Of a stretch of DNA of 64,000 nt, positions 23,129 to 34,199 are shown in pieces. Source of the DNA: Ryuthela nishihirai. Its lineage: Eukaryota > Arthropoda > Arachnida > Araneae > Heptathelidae. How positions within the stretch are numbered: position 1 is the stretch's first letter; each line of letters opens with the position of its first letter. The stretch is from assembly GCA_038380435.1 (NCBI GenBank), contig JAWZYU010000013.1:65242446-65306445 (forward strand), given 5' to 3'. A model generated the notes under the pieces. That model was given only the letters and a program-made list of their open reading frames with translations. It was not told the DNA's origin and did not search any database. The translations under genes were made by a program, and so were the position numbers.

Positions 23129-26100
23129 CATCATCATCATCCTCAAGCAGCCAAAGGCTACGGAGGTCCAACCAGACCACGCAGTTTAATTCTCCAAGCA
23201 TATCTGTTCTGAGCTACATCTGCTGCATCCGGCCACTGTACACCAATTCTAACAAGGTCCTGTTTGACATTGTCTGCCCACCGCATCCTAGGTCTCCCCC
23301 TCCTTCTGAGGCCTCTAGGCACACTGTTCATAACCCTATTCGCCAATCTATAATTATTCATACAGGCAACATTGCCAAACCAACGGAGTCTCTGCACAAT
23401 ATGCTGCTTAAAGGAGGTTGCAAACTCCTTTGCCTAACCTCATCATTAGTTACAAAGTTAAACCACCTAATACCCAAGATACTGCGTAAGCATCTAGAAT
23501 CAAAAGCATCTAGTTTCCTGTTATCTTGCTTACACAGCGTCCAAGTTTCACTACCATAACTAACCCTAGAAAGAACCAAACTATTATACAGTCTAATTTT
23601 AGTCTTTAGGTGTATACACCTATTTCTCCACAATCTCCATAGATTCTTAAAAGTCCCGGCAGCAATACCTATTCGTCTGTTAATCTCATGCCGCACATCA
23701 CCAGTATCAGTTACGCAGCTCCCAAGGTAATTAAACTGTGACACCTGCTCAAGACTGCAACCATTCAGATTAACTGAATCACAACCTGCCTGACCAATTT
23801 TCATCACTTTAGTTTTCTCTCTGTTTATAACCAAACCTACTGTACTACCAGTCTCATCAACAGTTCGAATGAAAGAGTTCATCTCATCAACATCATTTGC
23901 CAAAAGGGCTAAATCATCAGCATAATCTAAATCAGAAATTTTCGTATCTCCAGCCCATTTAAGGCCAAAATCTTTCCCTTGAAGTGAATTTCGCATAACA
24001 TAATCAATAACCAAACTAAAGAGAAAAGGAGACAAAATGCACCCTTGTCGAACACCAGAAGTAATGCTAAACCAATTGCTACAAGACTTACCAACCCTCA
24101 CACATGACTCAGTGTTATTATAGAGAGCTTTCATTATGTTAACTAACTTGTCTGGTATACCATATGATTTCACAATCAACCACAAATTATGACGATCAAC
24201 AGAGTCGAAAGCCTTTTTGAAATCAACAAAGCTAGCAACCAAAGGTTTCTGAAACTCTAAACATTTCTCAAGAATCTGCCTAAGTGAAAATATCTGATCT
24301 ACACATCCCCTACCACTTCTGAATCCACATTGCTCATCACACAATTGCCTGTCAACCAGATTCTTAATTCTATTAAGCACAATCATGGAAAGAATTTTAC
24401 CTGGAACGGAGAGTAGGTTGATACCCCTATAGTTATCACAAGAACTGCGATCACCTTTTTTGAAAATAGGGATAATAATAGCTCTGGTAAAATCTTTAGG
24501 AACCATGCCTTTATCATAAAAGTTATTCAAAATTTCAGTCATCCAAATGGTAACTGAAACATTCCCAGCTCTAAGCATTTCCGTAGTAATTTCATCCACC
24601 CCTGGGGATTTATGAAGTTTTAGTTTAGAAATAGCCAAACTAACTTCAGATTGTGTTATAGGGCCAACATTAAAGCCAGTAATACATCTATCATCATTGC
24701 AAACAATGGGAGTAGAACTAACCACATTGTTTAGAACATCACTGAAATGCTCAGCCCACCTAGCCATGACAGAATCCTCACCTTCTATAACCTTGCCTTG
24801 TTTATCCTTCAATCCCTGTATACCTGTTCGCTTTCTACCACACAAAACATTAACTATCTGGTACAGCTCTCTGCTGTTGTGCTGTCTAACTGCTTCCTCA
24901 GCTTTGTCAGCAAGGCCATCAAGCCAAAGATTCTTATCAGTAGCTAACTGATCCTTTACATGTTTATTAAGTTCTTTGTAATGCTTTCTCTTAGGACTAG
25001 TAGGGTACTGATTAAGGACATTCCTGCAGTTCCTTCTTTCTGAAATAAGCTCAAGTGCCTTATCACTTAAATAATTCTGCCTCCTCTGCTCCTTTTTCCC
25101 TAAAAGAGTACTGTTAGTTTCTAAAAAAGCCTGTTTAAAATGGCCCCATTCTTCCTCAACTTCAGTATTAAGCAAACCATGAGTGTCATAATGACTAAGT
25201 AACCTATCATGGTAAGCTTTAGCTATAACTGGGTCTTTCAGAGCTTCAGTATTAAAAGTAAATTTTTTAACCCTAGCACAACACTTTATAAGTTTAAGTT
25301 GCAAGACACTTTTAACAAGGTAATGGTCAGATCCCTTTTCAGCTCCCCTATATGCCCTGGTATTTCTAACAGAACTAGCCCATTTGCTGTTAATTAATAT
25401 ATAATCAATCATATTCTTATGCAGCCCATCAGGTGAAACCCATGTGTATTTATGTATGTCGCGGTGTTTGTAATATGTGTTAGTTATTCTGAAACCATTG
25501 AGTTTACTTACCTGTAGGAGACGTTGCCCATTGCCATTGCAGCTACCAATACCAAAAGGGCCTATTACTCCTCCCCAAAGGTCAGAGTCAGTACCAACTT
25601 TGGCATTGAAGTCACCAAGAACAAGGGTAATATCTCCTTTCTTGACAGAATTCAAAATATCCTGAAGTTGTCTGTAAAACCTATCCTTCTCATCCTCATC
25701 AGAATCCTCAGTGGGGGCATAACAGCAGATAAGATTCAAGACTTTAATGCTTGTCTGAAATTTTGCTGTAAGAAACCTTTCATTAATGCACTCATATCCT
25801 AGAAGAGCATCACTAGCATGTCTGCTGAGCAGCAGACCCACGCCTTGGTGATGCTTTCCATCCTCCCTCCCTGTAAAGAGAAATTTAAAGTTATTTTTAA
25901 GTATCTCACCTTTACCTGTCCATCTGGTCTCTTGCAAGCCTAGAATATCTAGGCTTGCAAGAGCTAGAATATCTATAGTGCTGGAATTCCTGCATGAGGA
26001 CAGCAAGAGAATAATCTCTATGTAATGTCCTCACGTTCCACGTTCCTGCAGAGAGAAAATGATTAGTAGGATTTTTAAAGAAATTAGGTTTATTGAGATT

Positions 26101-26799
26101 GGTAGGGCCAACAATATCAAACAGCCCCCTGATCGCAGGCATGGGGCAAAGACCTGTTCCTCCTCCGCTAAAGGCTGAAGTCACCGATGCTGGTAGGAAC
26201 TTCAGGCACCACCTTTTCAAGTGGACTTTTTCAAGAACCATATGGCCTGCCTGAGACACATTACTCCAGTTTAGGCTTGACGATGCCCAACTAGCTAAGT
26301 AAGGTTCAGGTACCTGCGATGGCCTCTGATTAGAATTATCCACCAGCTGATATAAGGTATCCCATGCCTCTGTTCACTTAGAGCTGGCAACCCAGAAGCA
26401 AACAGAAAACACAGCGGCAGACTCTCCCTCAACAGAGGCCCACCAGTGCAGCAAGTCCAGGATCCATAATCAAGCTCAAATCCATAAACAAGTCCAGTCT
26501 AGTAGGTATAAATGGTCAGCACCAGGACCCTGTGAAGTTGACCACTCCTCAGCAGGGTTGAAAAAAAAGAAAAAAGTGGCCATAGATGACCAGATCAGTA
26601 GGCCATACTGAACTGGCAGCCCTCCCCTTCCGTTCCCTTCCAAAAGAGAATATCTCTTTTGAAAGGTACTAACGGCCTGCACCACGAGAAGGCGGGGTCG
26701 GACATTAGGTGCTAGGCCTGGCCGGTTCTGTGCATCATCACTGGGGATTGGTACACAGCTCTCCTTCCAGTTTACGCCTAGCTACCATTTACAAGCCAA
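23129..26799 (-). mobile_element. RTE-like LINE copy C, near full length
   Basis: 3671 bp, inserted in the internal Gypsy LTR. It is flanked by the 8-bp duplication AGTAGAAT (23121-23128 and 26800-26807). The 3' end (low coordinate) is a GAT-repeat tail; no poly(A). The 5' leader of about 450 bp precedes the ORF. This is the best-preserved copy in the window and the reference for the others. Confidence 0.95.
23158..26343 (-). pseudogene. RTE-like LINE ORF: AP-endonuclease plus reverse transcriptase
   Basis: Encodes the protein that nicks target DNA and copies LINE RNA onto it. The frame opens upstream (26343-25912, with GTWNVRTLHRDYS) and continues as an 882-codon frame at 26006-23358. Endonuclease motifs: LGLQETRW, LVLGDFNAKVG, a YKH.D..TWVSPDG region and SDHYLV. 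RT motifs: KSPGVDEITTEML, YRGINLLSVPGK, CGFRSGRGCVDQIF, FVDFKKAFDSVDRHNLW, GVRQGCILSPFLF and YADDLALLA. The C-terminal part is at 23397-23158 (RLRWFGNVACMNN). Two small lesions separate the frames: a local duplication near 25945-25975 and a 4-base loss near 23395. Otherwise about 1060 codons are open. RTE clade is inferred. Confidence 0.9.
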
Positions 26800-27419
26800 A
26801 GTAGAATAAGTTGATAAAAAGTTGAGTTAGGGTTCAAATACCAGTGAGCGTTAATGAGTAAGAATTAAAATGATTGTCAAGTAATATGAAATATAAAAAA
26901 ATCCTTAATTCGCGTTGCTCAAGAGAAAAAAACTGTACAGACTCAAAATGTTTTAAATATAACAAAACAAATTTATTTCCAAAATAATTCAACTCACCAA
27001 GACATCAATGAAGAAACTCATAACTCCTGTGCTACACGCACTGTGCTTGGTGCTATGCACCTTGTGCTCATGCACTCACTTGTGCTACTCCTTCTACTCC
27101 CTTTGTGACTCGCAGGTCACGGTTTTCTGACAATGAGCCGGCGCATGCCGGGAAAGACATTTGCATACTATGACGAACGATGCAAGCTATGACGCAAGAG
27201 GGGGCGTATCCTTGGCACGCGCTTTAACGGTACAGTCGGAAGATCGGAGTTGCGGCGCATGCGCAACTCCTAGAATCTCTTGGATTGAGCGCTGTGATGC
27301 CAAAAAGGAAATAAAAAATCCCCAAAATGATAAATATAACGTAAATTAAACAAAACTGGTTAAGGTAAAGCAAAAGTGAGGCTTTTCTTGAGGAACTTTG
27401 GCCTCTCGCTTCAAAGATC

Positions 27420-28591
27420 CTAATTCAAGTTTCCCGAATTTTTATTCCTTCGATAACAATATTGTTCCATGTGTCCTAGTCGGCCACAAAAATTACATCT
27501 GAAAGTTTCTCTATTTTGTTTAACCAAAGTTTTAGGTGTGTCATGGTTCGAAGCTTGATGTGGCACAAAGTCTCTACTTCGTTCATTCTGCATCATTTTA
27601 GGCCGTGTAACTTCCGGTCGTACGGGAGTCATTCTACAAGACTCAACCTGATAGCACTGCTTTGGCGGGAATGGCATCCATTGTTGGTTAAGTGTATTTG
27701 CTGCAGATTCTCTTCTTGCAGTGTATTGCCAAGCCAATTTGACTAAATCTGCAATTGAATTCACGTTTCGTATTTCTAGGAATTCTCTAATGGGCAAAAG
27801 CAACTGAGACAATATGCAATTTACGATATCAATTTCAGCGGCATCAACATCGTACAGCTGGTATAACTCTACTGTACCCCATATGAATTTTTCTATGTCA
27901 TCTCCTTCCCTTTGTCTTCGTGAAAACAACTCTGTAGCTAGTTCTGTAAAATCATTATAAGCCGGATATATGTCCATGATTTCGATTTTGAATTCTTCCC
28001 AAAGTTCTATGCCATGACGATATCCTATGTTATTCCACCATTGCTTAGCACATCCAATTAGGCAAGATACTGCTAAAACAACTTTTTTGTTGCTTGGCAC
28101 TTCATGTAAACGGAAGTGCTCCTCCATGGACTTGACAAATGTCCACGATGACGGACGTTTCGAACCGTCGAACCTTATCTCAGGTAAAGGCCAATTAACA
28201 TAAGGACTATAGTTAATAGATAGATTGGCAAATCGTCGTTGTGGCGGTTGATAATACTCTGTTCTATCACTTGCTTCTGACGGAACAGAAAATGGAACCT
28301 TACGTTCAAAGTTTCTTCGTTGGTGAGCTGACGTAGCATTGTCAGCAAATTTAGGGGTTGTTGTCGTTCCCCTTTTCTCCCGATGATATCAAGCAGATTC
28401 ATTAGCACTTCTGCTTCCTTCATTACATCTTGCAACCTACCCTTTACTCTTTCTAAGTCGGGAGTCATTATGGCAGAATCGGCCATATTGTTAGCAGACA
28501 TGTTTAGCAGTCTGCCGAAATTTTGAATTTTGGAAATTTTGAAAACCTTTTTTAATCTTGAGCAGTGCTCAAAGGTACTGCTATACAACAA
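27420..28591 (-). pseudogene. Gypsy gag (capsid and zinc knuckle), frameshifted
   Basis: Gag packages the element RNA. The downstream frame 28127-27420 has 235 codons with a retrotransposon capsid segment (AKQWWNNIGYRHG, ATELFSRRQREGDDIEKFI) and, at the end, a zinc knuckle CNFCGRLGHMEQYC that fits CX2CX4HX4C. The upstream frame 28591-28175 starts inside the leader; its ADSAIMTPDLERVKGRLQDV stretch looks like the gag N-terminus. The frames are offset by at least one indel around 28130-28300. The stop follows NSGNLN at 27420, then the internal LTR begins. In intact relatives protease follows directly, so gag and pol have been separated here. Confidence 0.85.
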
Positions 28592-28944
28592 TACTAAAGC
28601 TACAACTAAGCTTACAAAAATATAAATTTGCTTATCAAAAAAGTTTTTCTATCGTGCCTATGTACGAGTGTGCCCGGACACTTCTAATCCTTACATACAA
28701 TAAATATCTTAATTATCAGCAATAACTGCCCTGAAACTTCAGTACCTTTGACTAATACACAAAAATGTTAAGCTTCTTGCTCAACAAAAGTTTTTGGCTT
28801 AAGCTGCCGTTAAATCTATAAATAGTACATACAACTAATGAGCTCAAAAATTACTATCTTTGACAATCACGTTAAATAACATACAAAATTTATCCACAAT
28901 TATACAGTCCCTATTCTTGGACTACTATCTTTTACTACTGGCGA

Positions 28945-28963
28945 GTCCCTGTTCGCTGCGCCA
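28945..28963 (-). other. candidate primer-binding site (tRNA-Lys-like)
   Basis: The minus strand reads TGGCGCAGCGAACAGGGAC starting 17 bases after the 5' LTR. It begins TGG, complementary to CCA, and matches the well-known tRNA-Lys(UUU) primer-binding sequence apart from one substitution and one extra base. Confidence 0.55.
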
Positions 28964-28980
28964 CTTCTTTTCTTGACCTC

Positions 28981-29769
28981 TGTAACGCTCCAAAAGAAAT
29001 GCAAAGTACTTTTAAGTTTGGACCCTTTTTCTGATCCAATTAGTTTTATGCTCCGGATAGCTGAGACGGGCGCCAGGCAATAATTAACAAATTGCCAAAA
29101 AATAGAATAAGTTAAATTAGGGTTCAAAATACCAGCGAGCGTTAATGAGTAAGATTCCAAAAAAATGATTGTCAAATGTCTAATTATAATCAAATCTTAA
29201 TTTGCGTTGCTCAAGAGAAAAAAAAATTGTAAAGACTCGAAAGGTTTAAATAACAAACAAATTTATTTCCAAAAAAACAACTCACCAAAACTTCAATGAA
29301 GAAGATACATCTTGTGTAGATACATCAACTCTATGTGCTACAACTCTCTGTAAGTGCCTCTGCACTATCTCGTGCTACGTGCACTATCTCTATGCTGAGT
29401 GCCTCTGCACTATCTCGTGCTACATGCACTATCTCTATGCTGAGTGCCTCTGCACTCTATGCTCTTAGTGCCTCTGCACTAACTTGTGCTTTTAACAAGA
29501 GCCGGACGTGTGTCATGTTGCACGCCGGGAAAGACATTTATATAAAATGACGAGTGACGCAAGCTATGATGCAAGAGGGGGCGTGCCCTTGTGCACGCGC
29601 TTTAGCGGGTGATAGTCGGAAGTTAGGATTTGCGCATGCGCAACTCCTAACTCTTGGAAACGAGCGCTGTGATGCTAAAAAGGAAATGAAAATCCCCAAA
29701 ATGATAAATATAACGTAAATTAAACAAAACTGGTTAAGGTAAAGTAAAAGTGAACGATGGGGCATCACA
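28981..29769 (-). repeat. Gypsy 5' LTR
   Basis: 789 bp, TGTGATGCC...GCGTTACA on the minus strand. Compared with the 3' LTR it has an extra unit of about 48 bp (GTGCCTCTGCACT...CTATGCTGA) and a short extra piece near 29310. An AATAAA signal on the minus strand near 29262 could serve polyadenylation. Confidence 0.9.
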
Positions 29770-30987
29770 CAGCGAAGCACTGTACCAGATAACTAATGTT
29801 TTGTGTGAGAAAAAATGGAGGGGTATATAGGGACTTGAAGGATAATCATGGTAAGGTTATTGAAGGTGAGGATTCCTTCGTGGCTAGGTGGACTGAGCAT
29901 TTCAGTGATGTTTTAAACAATGTGATTAGTTCTACTCTCATTGTAATGATGGTAAATGCATTACTGGCATTAATGTTGGCCCTAAACACAGTCTGAAGTT
30001 ATTTTGGTTATTTATTATCATTATTATCTACATAAATCCCCAGGGGTCGATGAAATTATTACAGAAATGCTTAAAGCTGGGAATGTTTGATTACCACATG
30101 GATGACTGAAATTTTGAAAATCTTTTACGATAAAGGCATTGTTCATAAGAATTTTACCAGAGCTCTCATTATCCCTATTTTTAAAAAAGGGGATCCCAGT
30201 TCTTGTGATAGCTATAGGGGTATCAGTGTATTTTCTGTTCCAAGAAAAGTTCTTTGCATGATTGTGCTTAATAGAATTAAGAATTTGGTTGACAAGCAAT
30301 TAATGGATGAGCAATATGGATTCAGAAGTGGTAGGGGATGTGTTAGATCAGATATTTTCACTCAGGTGGATTCTTGAGAAATGTTTAAAATTTCTGAAAT
30401 CTGTGCTTACCAGCTTTGTTGATTTCAAAAAGGCTTTTGATCGTCATAATTTGTGGTCGATTGTGAGATCATATGTCATACCAGACAAGCTAGTTAACAT
30501 AATAAAAGCTCTCTGTAATAACATTGAGTTATGTGTGAGATTTGGTAAAGCTTTTAGCAATTGGTTTAGCATTACTTGTGGTGTTCGACAAAGGTGATTT
30601 TTAACCCCTTTCCTCTTTAGTTTGGTTATTGATTATGTTATGCGAAATTTAACGCGTTAAAGATTTTGGGCTTTTAAATGGTCTAGAGATCTAAAAATTT
30701 CTGATTTAGATTATGCCGATGATTTGCCCCTTTTGGCAAATGATGTTGATGAGATGAATTCTTTCATTAGAGCTGTTCATGAGATTGGTAGTAGAGTAGA
30801 TTTGGTGATTAACCGAAACGAAACTAAACGATGGAAATTGGTCAGGCAAGCTGTGTTCAGTTAATTTGAATGGTTACACTCTTGAGCAGGTGCCTCAGTT
30901 TAATTATCTTGAGAGTTATGTAACTGATATTGGTGATGTACGGCATGAGATAAATAAAAGAATAGGTATTGCTGCTGGAACTTTTAA
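29770..30987 (+). pseudogene. RTE-like LINE copy E, middle part
   Basis: Continuation of 13957-14094 after the copy B and Gypsy insertions; 29770-29773 is the Gypsy CAGC duplication. It carries RT motifs in broken frames: DEIITEMLKAG, YRGISVFSVPRK, YGFRSGRGCV, FVDFKKAFDRHNLW, GVRQR with a stop, and YADDLPLLANDVDEMN at about 30710. A deletion of about 27 bases near 29780 removes the ACAGCACAACA segment. It ends in TTAA at 30984-30987, where a piggyBac-type element enters. Confidence 0.9.
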
Positions 30988-31655
30988 CCCTTTTTGTATT
31001 TCATCAAATTTTTTTCACAACCGTAGTACAAGGTTGTGAAAAAAAATTATGAATAGAAGTCTGAAATTTTTCAACTGTTTCTAATCAGATATCGAAAATT
31101 AAATTTAAATCTATGATATAAATTTTTTACCTGTTTATTCTGCTTGAAAAAATTATGATAAAGTTTAAAAATCACTCTATTTGAATAGGATGTGCATGTT
31201 TACTCATTATAATCAGCATCAAGTAGCATTGATTCAGTTCATTCCTTTCTTCTTCCGTACCTTGCTTAGATTATCAATCAGTTGCGTTTCTCATCCTTTT
31301 GTGCTATTTATAGCTCTACTAGAATTTGCAATGCTTTCCAAAATTTTAACGTAAGGATATTGATTTTTTTAGTACCGGAAATTGTGTCATCTGGGAACTA
31401 CACACATCAGCTTTTGATCAATATTTTATCAGACTTTCGATTTTAAGGGCTTTTTTGTTTATTTTAATGCTTCTCAAATTATTTTTTATTGCTTCTCAAA
31501 TGAATACTACAATTATAAACAATAATTAATTAGATACTTTCCATCTATATGGCAATTGTCTGCCGCTTATGGTGAAATTGCCAGAACAATCCCTACATAT
31601 GATGTAATGTAGGTTGAAAATGCTCATATCATCAATTAGAGGAGATCTTGATCGG

Positions 31656-31728
31656 TGGCTGGTAGTTCAGTGGCCCAAAGCACCTGACATGTTATCAGGA
31701 GGTCATGGATTCGTATCCCACCCGGCTC
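31656..31728 (+). other. tRNA-like sequence (pseudo-tRNA or SINE head)
   Basis: 73 nt with tRNA geometry. The acceptor arms TGGCTGG and CCGGCTC pair 6 of 7 counting wobbles. The D-arm has a box A-like TAGTTCAGTGG. The anticodon stem CCTGA/TCAGG is perfect around a 7-base loop with TGT at the anticodon position. Box B reads GGATTCGTATCC. Position 33 is A instead of T and the T stem has two mismatches, so it is not a working tRNA. It may head an old SINE inside PB-A. Confidence 0.5.
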
Positions 31729-32433
31729 AAGATAATTTTTCCTCTAAAAATTTGAATCGACTTCAAAGTGGTAATTATTAGTAGATACCAAATATATCGA
31801 GTTTATTCATTAATTAATTAGAAACAATCAAAAGGCAAACTGCTAGCGATTTGTAATGGCGGCAGTCAGAACAAGCATTAGAATTACTCAGAGCAGGATT
31901 TTTAAAAGGTAGGATTTTATTTATCAATATTTTTTACATTTAAAGCATATAAACAAAATAAGGTAACAAAATAAGGTCAGTTAAATTGCGATTTTTTACC
32001 AAAATTTTGTTGGAATTTTAGAATTAAACTTTTTTATAGCAGTTGTGCAGCTTCATAATTAAGTGACTCATTCTCAAATTCAGTGCATCAATTAAACTTT
32101 AAATTATTTGAAACTTTTTTAATTTTTTCACAGGTTTTTATTACTTTTCTGATATCTTTTTCATTTCTTATTTAAATTATCTAGTTTTTAAAGCACCGAT
32201 CATCTAAAGGTCTAAAAATATGCATAAATGAATGAAAAATTAGAAAAACTAAATAAAAGATTTAAGCAATAATAAAAATATTATGAACTATTTATATTAT
32301 AATAATAACATAAATGTGGAAAAAATGGGAAAAAAAAAATATATATATATATTTGAAATTTTACTAAAATTAAAGTTAAAATTAGTAAGTAAATAGTAAG
32401 ATAAAATTAGTAAGGTATTATATTTAGTGTCTG

Positions 32434-33248
32434 TGACACGTTAAATTTTTTAAGCATTTCAACACATGGACTATGCTATCAAGTATCAACAATTATTATT
32501 ATTAGGTAGTTCAACTTTGTAAGTAATGATGAGGCTAGGCAAAGGAGTTAGCAGCCTTCTTTGAGCAGCACATTGTGCAGTGGAAGACTCTATGGTTTGG
32601 TCATGTTGTATATATGCTTAATATAGATTAGTGAATAGGATTGTTTAGGAGAGATTTACATACCATACCATTGAGGATGTTGTTTGGCCATGTTGTATAT
32701 ATGCTTAATATAGATTAGTGAATAGGATTATTTAGGAGAGATTTACATACCATACCATGTTGTATATATACCATACCATGTTGTATATATACCATACCAT
32801 GTTGTATATATGCCAGGCCATGTTGTGTATATGCTTAATATAGATTAGTGAATAGGATTATTTAGGAGAGATTTACATGCCATACCATAGAGGATGGCTC
32901 ATATATCATACTAATACACATTCACATACCATACCATATTAAATGCTCTTTTGGTATATAACATGGCATATTTCCTTTCATTAGTTATTTCAGGATGATA
33001 CCATAGAGGATCTATTAAGGAGAGATTTACATACCATACCATAGAGGATGGGTAGTAACAGGAACTTCTAGGATGCTTTCGGTGACGAATTTAATAATCG
33101 ACATTCTTGCCGGCAAGTGACGTCTCAGTTGAGATTAAAAGAAGGATAACGGCTGCCAATGGTCTACCTAATAGGATACTTTAATAATTGTTGATACTTG
33201 ATAGCATAGTCCATGTGTTGAAGTGCTTATAAACATTTAACAGTGTCA
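32434..33248. repeat. inverted-repeat block inside PB-A
   Basis: The arms 32434-32500 and 33183-33248 are imperfect reverse complements of about 66 bp; the inner 46 bases (TCAACACATGGACTATGC...) are nearly perfect. Between them are a LINE fragment (32501-32642), a 21-bp tandem array and a 59-bp segment (32942-33000) that recurs at 33424-33482. Confidence 0.8.
32730..32830. repeat. 21-bp tandem array
   Basis: About four copies of CATACCATGTTGTATATATAC, with variation in the last copy. Larger blocks on either side, containing GGAGAGATTTACATACC, are also repeated. Confidence 0.85.
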
Positions 33249-33575
33249 TAGAGAATTAAATAACTTTAATTATAATTACCTCACTGTGTACCTGTACTCT
33301 AATTTTACTAAAGATAAAGTGAAAAAAATACAGTAAAATTTTGCAATGTTTTAAAAAAGTGCTTAAAAATTTAACCCACCATTTTTTTTCTTTGAATTTC
33401 TGCCATTTTATTAAGCACAATTGAATGCTCTTTTGGTATATAACATGGCATATTTCCTTTCATTAGTTATTTCAGGATGATATCCTAAAGCTGTTTATTT
33501 TATTTTCCAAAAACACTTTAAAATATATGTGGCCACCACAGTGAGTTCAGTTTCAGAAATCTGACACTGTAAGGG

Positions 33576-34086
33576 TTAAGAATCAATGGAGAGTGTGGAG
33601 TAATAGGAATATACACCTGAAGACTAAAATTAGGCTGTATAATAGTTTGTTATTTCTAGAGTTTATGATGGTGATACTTGGACCCTTTGTAAACAAGATA
33701 GCAGGAAACATGATACCTTTGATTCTAGATGCTTACACAGTATCTTGGGCATTAGGTAGTTCAAATTTGTAAGTAATGATGAGGCTAGGCAAAGGAGTTA
33801 GCAGCCTCCTTTGAGCAGCACATTGTGCAGTGGGAGACTCTGGTTTGGCCATGTTGTATATGTGCTTAATATAGATTAGTGAATAGGATTATGAACAGTA
33901 AGCCTAAAGACCTTAGAAAGAGGGGAGACCTGGGATGCAGTGGAGAGACAATGTCAAACAGGACCTTATTTGAATTGGTCTGCAGTGGCCTGATGCAGCA
34001 GATATAGGTCAGGAGAAATTCGTTCGAGGAACTAAAATGCACAATCTAGTTGGACCTTCATAGCCATGGCTGCTTTAGAATGATAC
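33576..34086 (+). pseudogene. RTE-like LINE copy E, 3' part
   Basis: Resumes at the right TTAA of PB-A with the sequence that should follow (AATCAATGGAGAGTGTGG). It carries decayed C-terminal codons (FNYLGS is upstream; TWTLCKQD-like at about 33680) and ends near CATGGCTGCTTTAGAATGATACTGAT, a decayed GAT tail. Confidence 0.85.
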
Positions 34087-34199
34087 TGATAAAGTATTTG
34101 AAAAATGTGATTTATAATATTTAATTTGTACTAATCCAATTGAAAAGGAGTTTTCCAAATATCTCTTAAAACAAAACAGTTGCTTACCTACCCAACCTG

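Larger units (their letters stand above)
23030..27379 (-). repeat. extra (internal) Gypsy LTR between gag and pol, split by a LINE
   Basis: An LTR of the same family as the two outer ones: GCTCC...ATGCTCCGGATAGCTT at 23035-23120 and, beyond the LINE, GAATAAGTTGA through AACTGGTTAAGG to 27379. It lacks only the roughly 20 terminal bases at the 27379 end (TGTGATGCCCCATCG in the others) but keeps the other terminus. It follows about 40 bp after the gag stop and directly precedes protease sequence. About 670 bp excluding the LINE at 23129-26799. Confidence 0.85.
16951..29769 (-). mobile_element. Ty3/Gypsy LTR retrotransposon (with nested insertions)
   Basis: The complete element lies on the minus strand: 5' LTR at 28981-29769, gag, an extra LTR, pol, and 3' LTR at 16951-17669. 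It is flanked by the 4-bp duplication CAGC (16947-16950 and 29770-29773). A primer-binding site follows the 5' LTR and a purine tract precedes the 3' LTR. The order protease-RT-RNase H-integrase in pol identifies Ty3/Gypsy. Without the nested LINE (23129-26807) and the extra LTR, the element would be about 8.5 kb. All genes are frameshifted, so it is not autonomous now. Confidence 0.9.
30988..33575. mobile_element. piggyBac-type element without transposase (PB-A)
   Basis: 2588 bp between two TTAA sites (30984-30987 and 33576-33579) that interrupt one continuous LINE sequence, as piggyBac insertions do. Ends are CCCTTTTTGTATTTC and, on the reverse strand, CCCTTACAGTGTCAG. The second end also occurs at 56680, beside a piggyBac transposase remnant, and in related form at 55897. 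No transposase is present. The interior holds a tRNA-like sequence, an inverted repeat, short tandem repeats and a piece of LINE. Near the left end, 31004-31045 forms a hairpin (TTTTTTTCACAACC and its complement). Confidence 0.85.

Noticed and set aside
16951..29769. Gypsy and LINE genes as a new host system
   Set aside because: All protein-coding segments match known mobile-element domains and are broken; nothing suggests domestication.
13950..34090. Target duplication for LINE E (ACTGA..TAA on both sides)
   Set aside because: The match is too short and imperfect to rely on.
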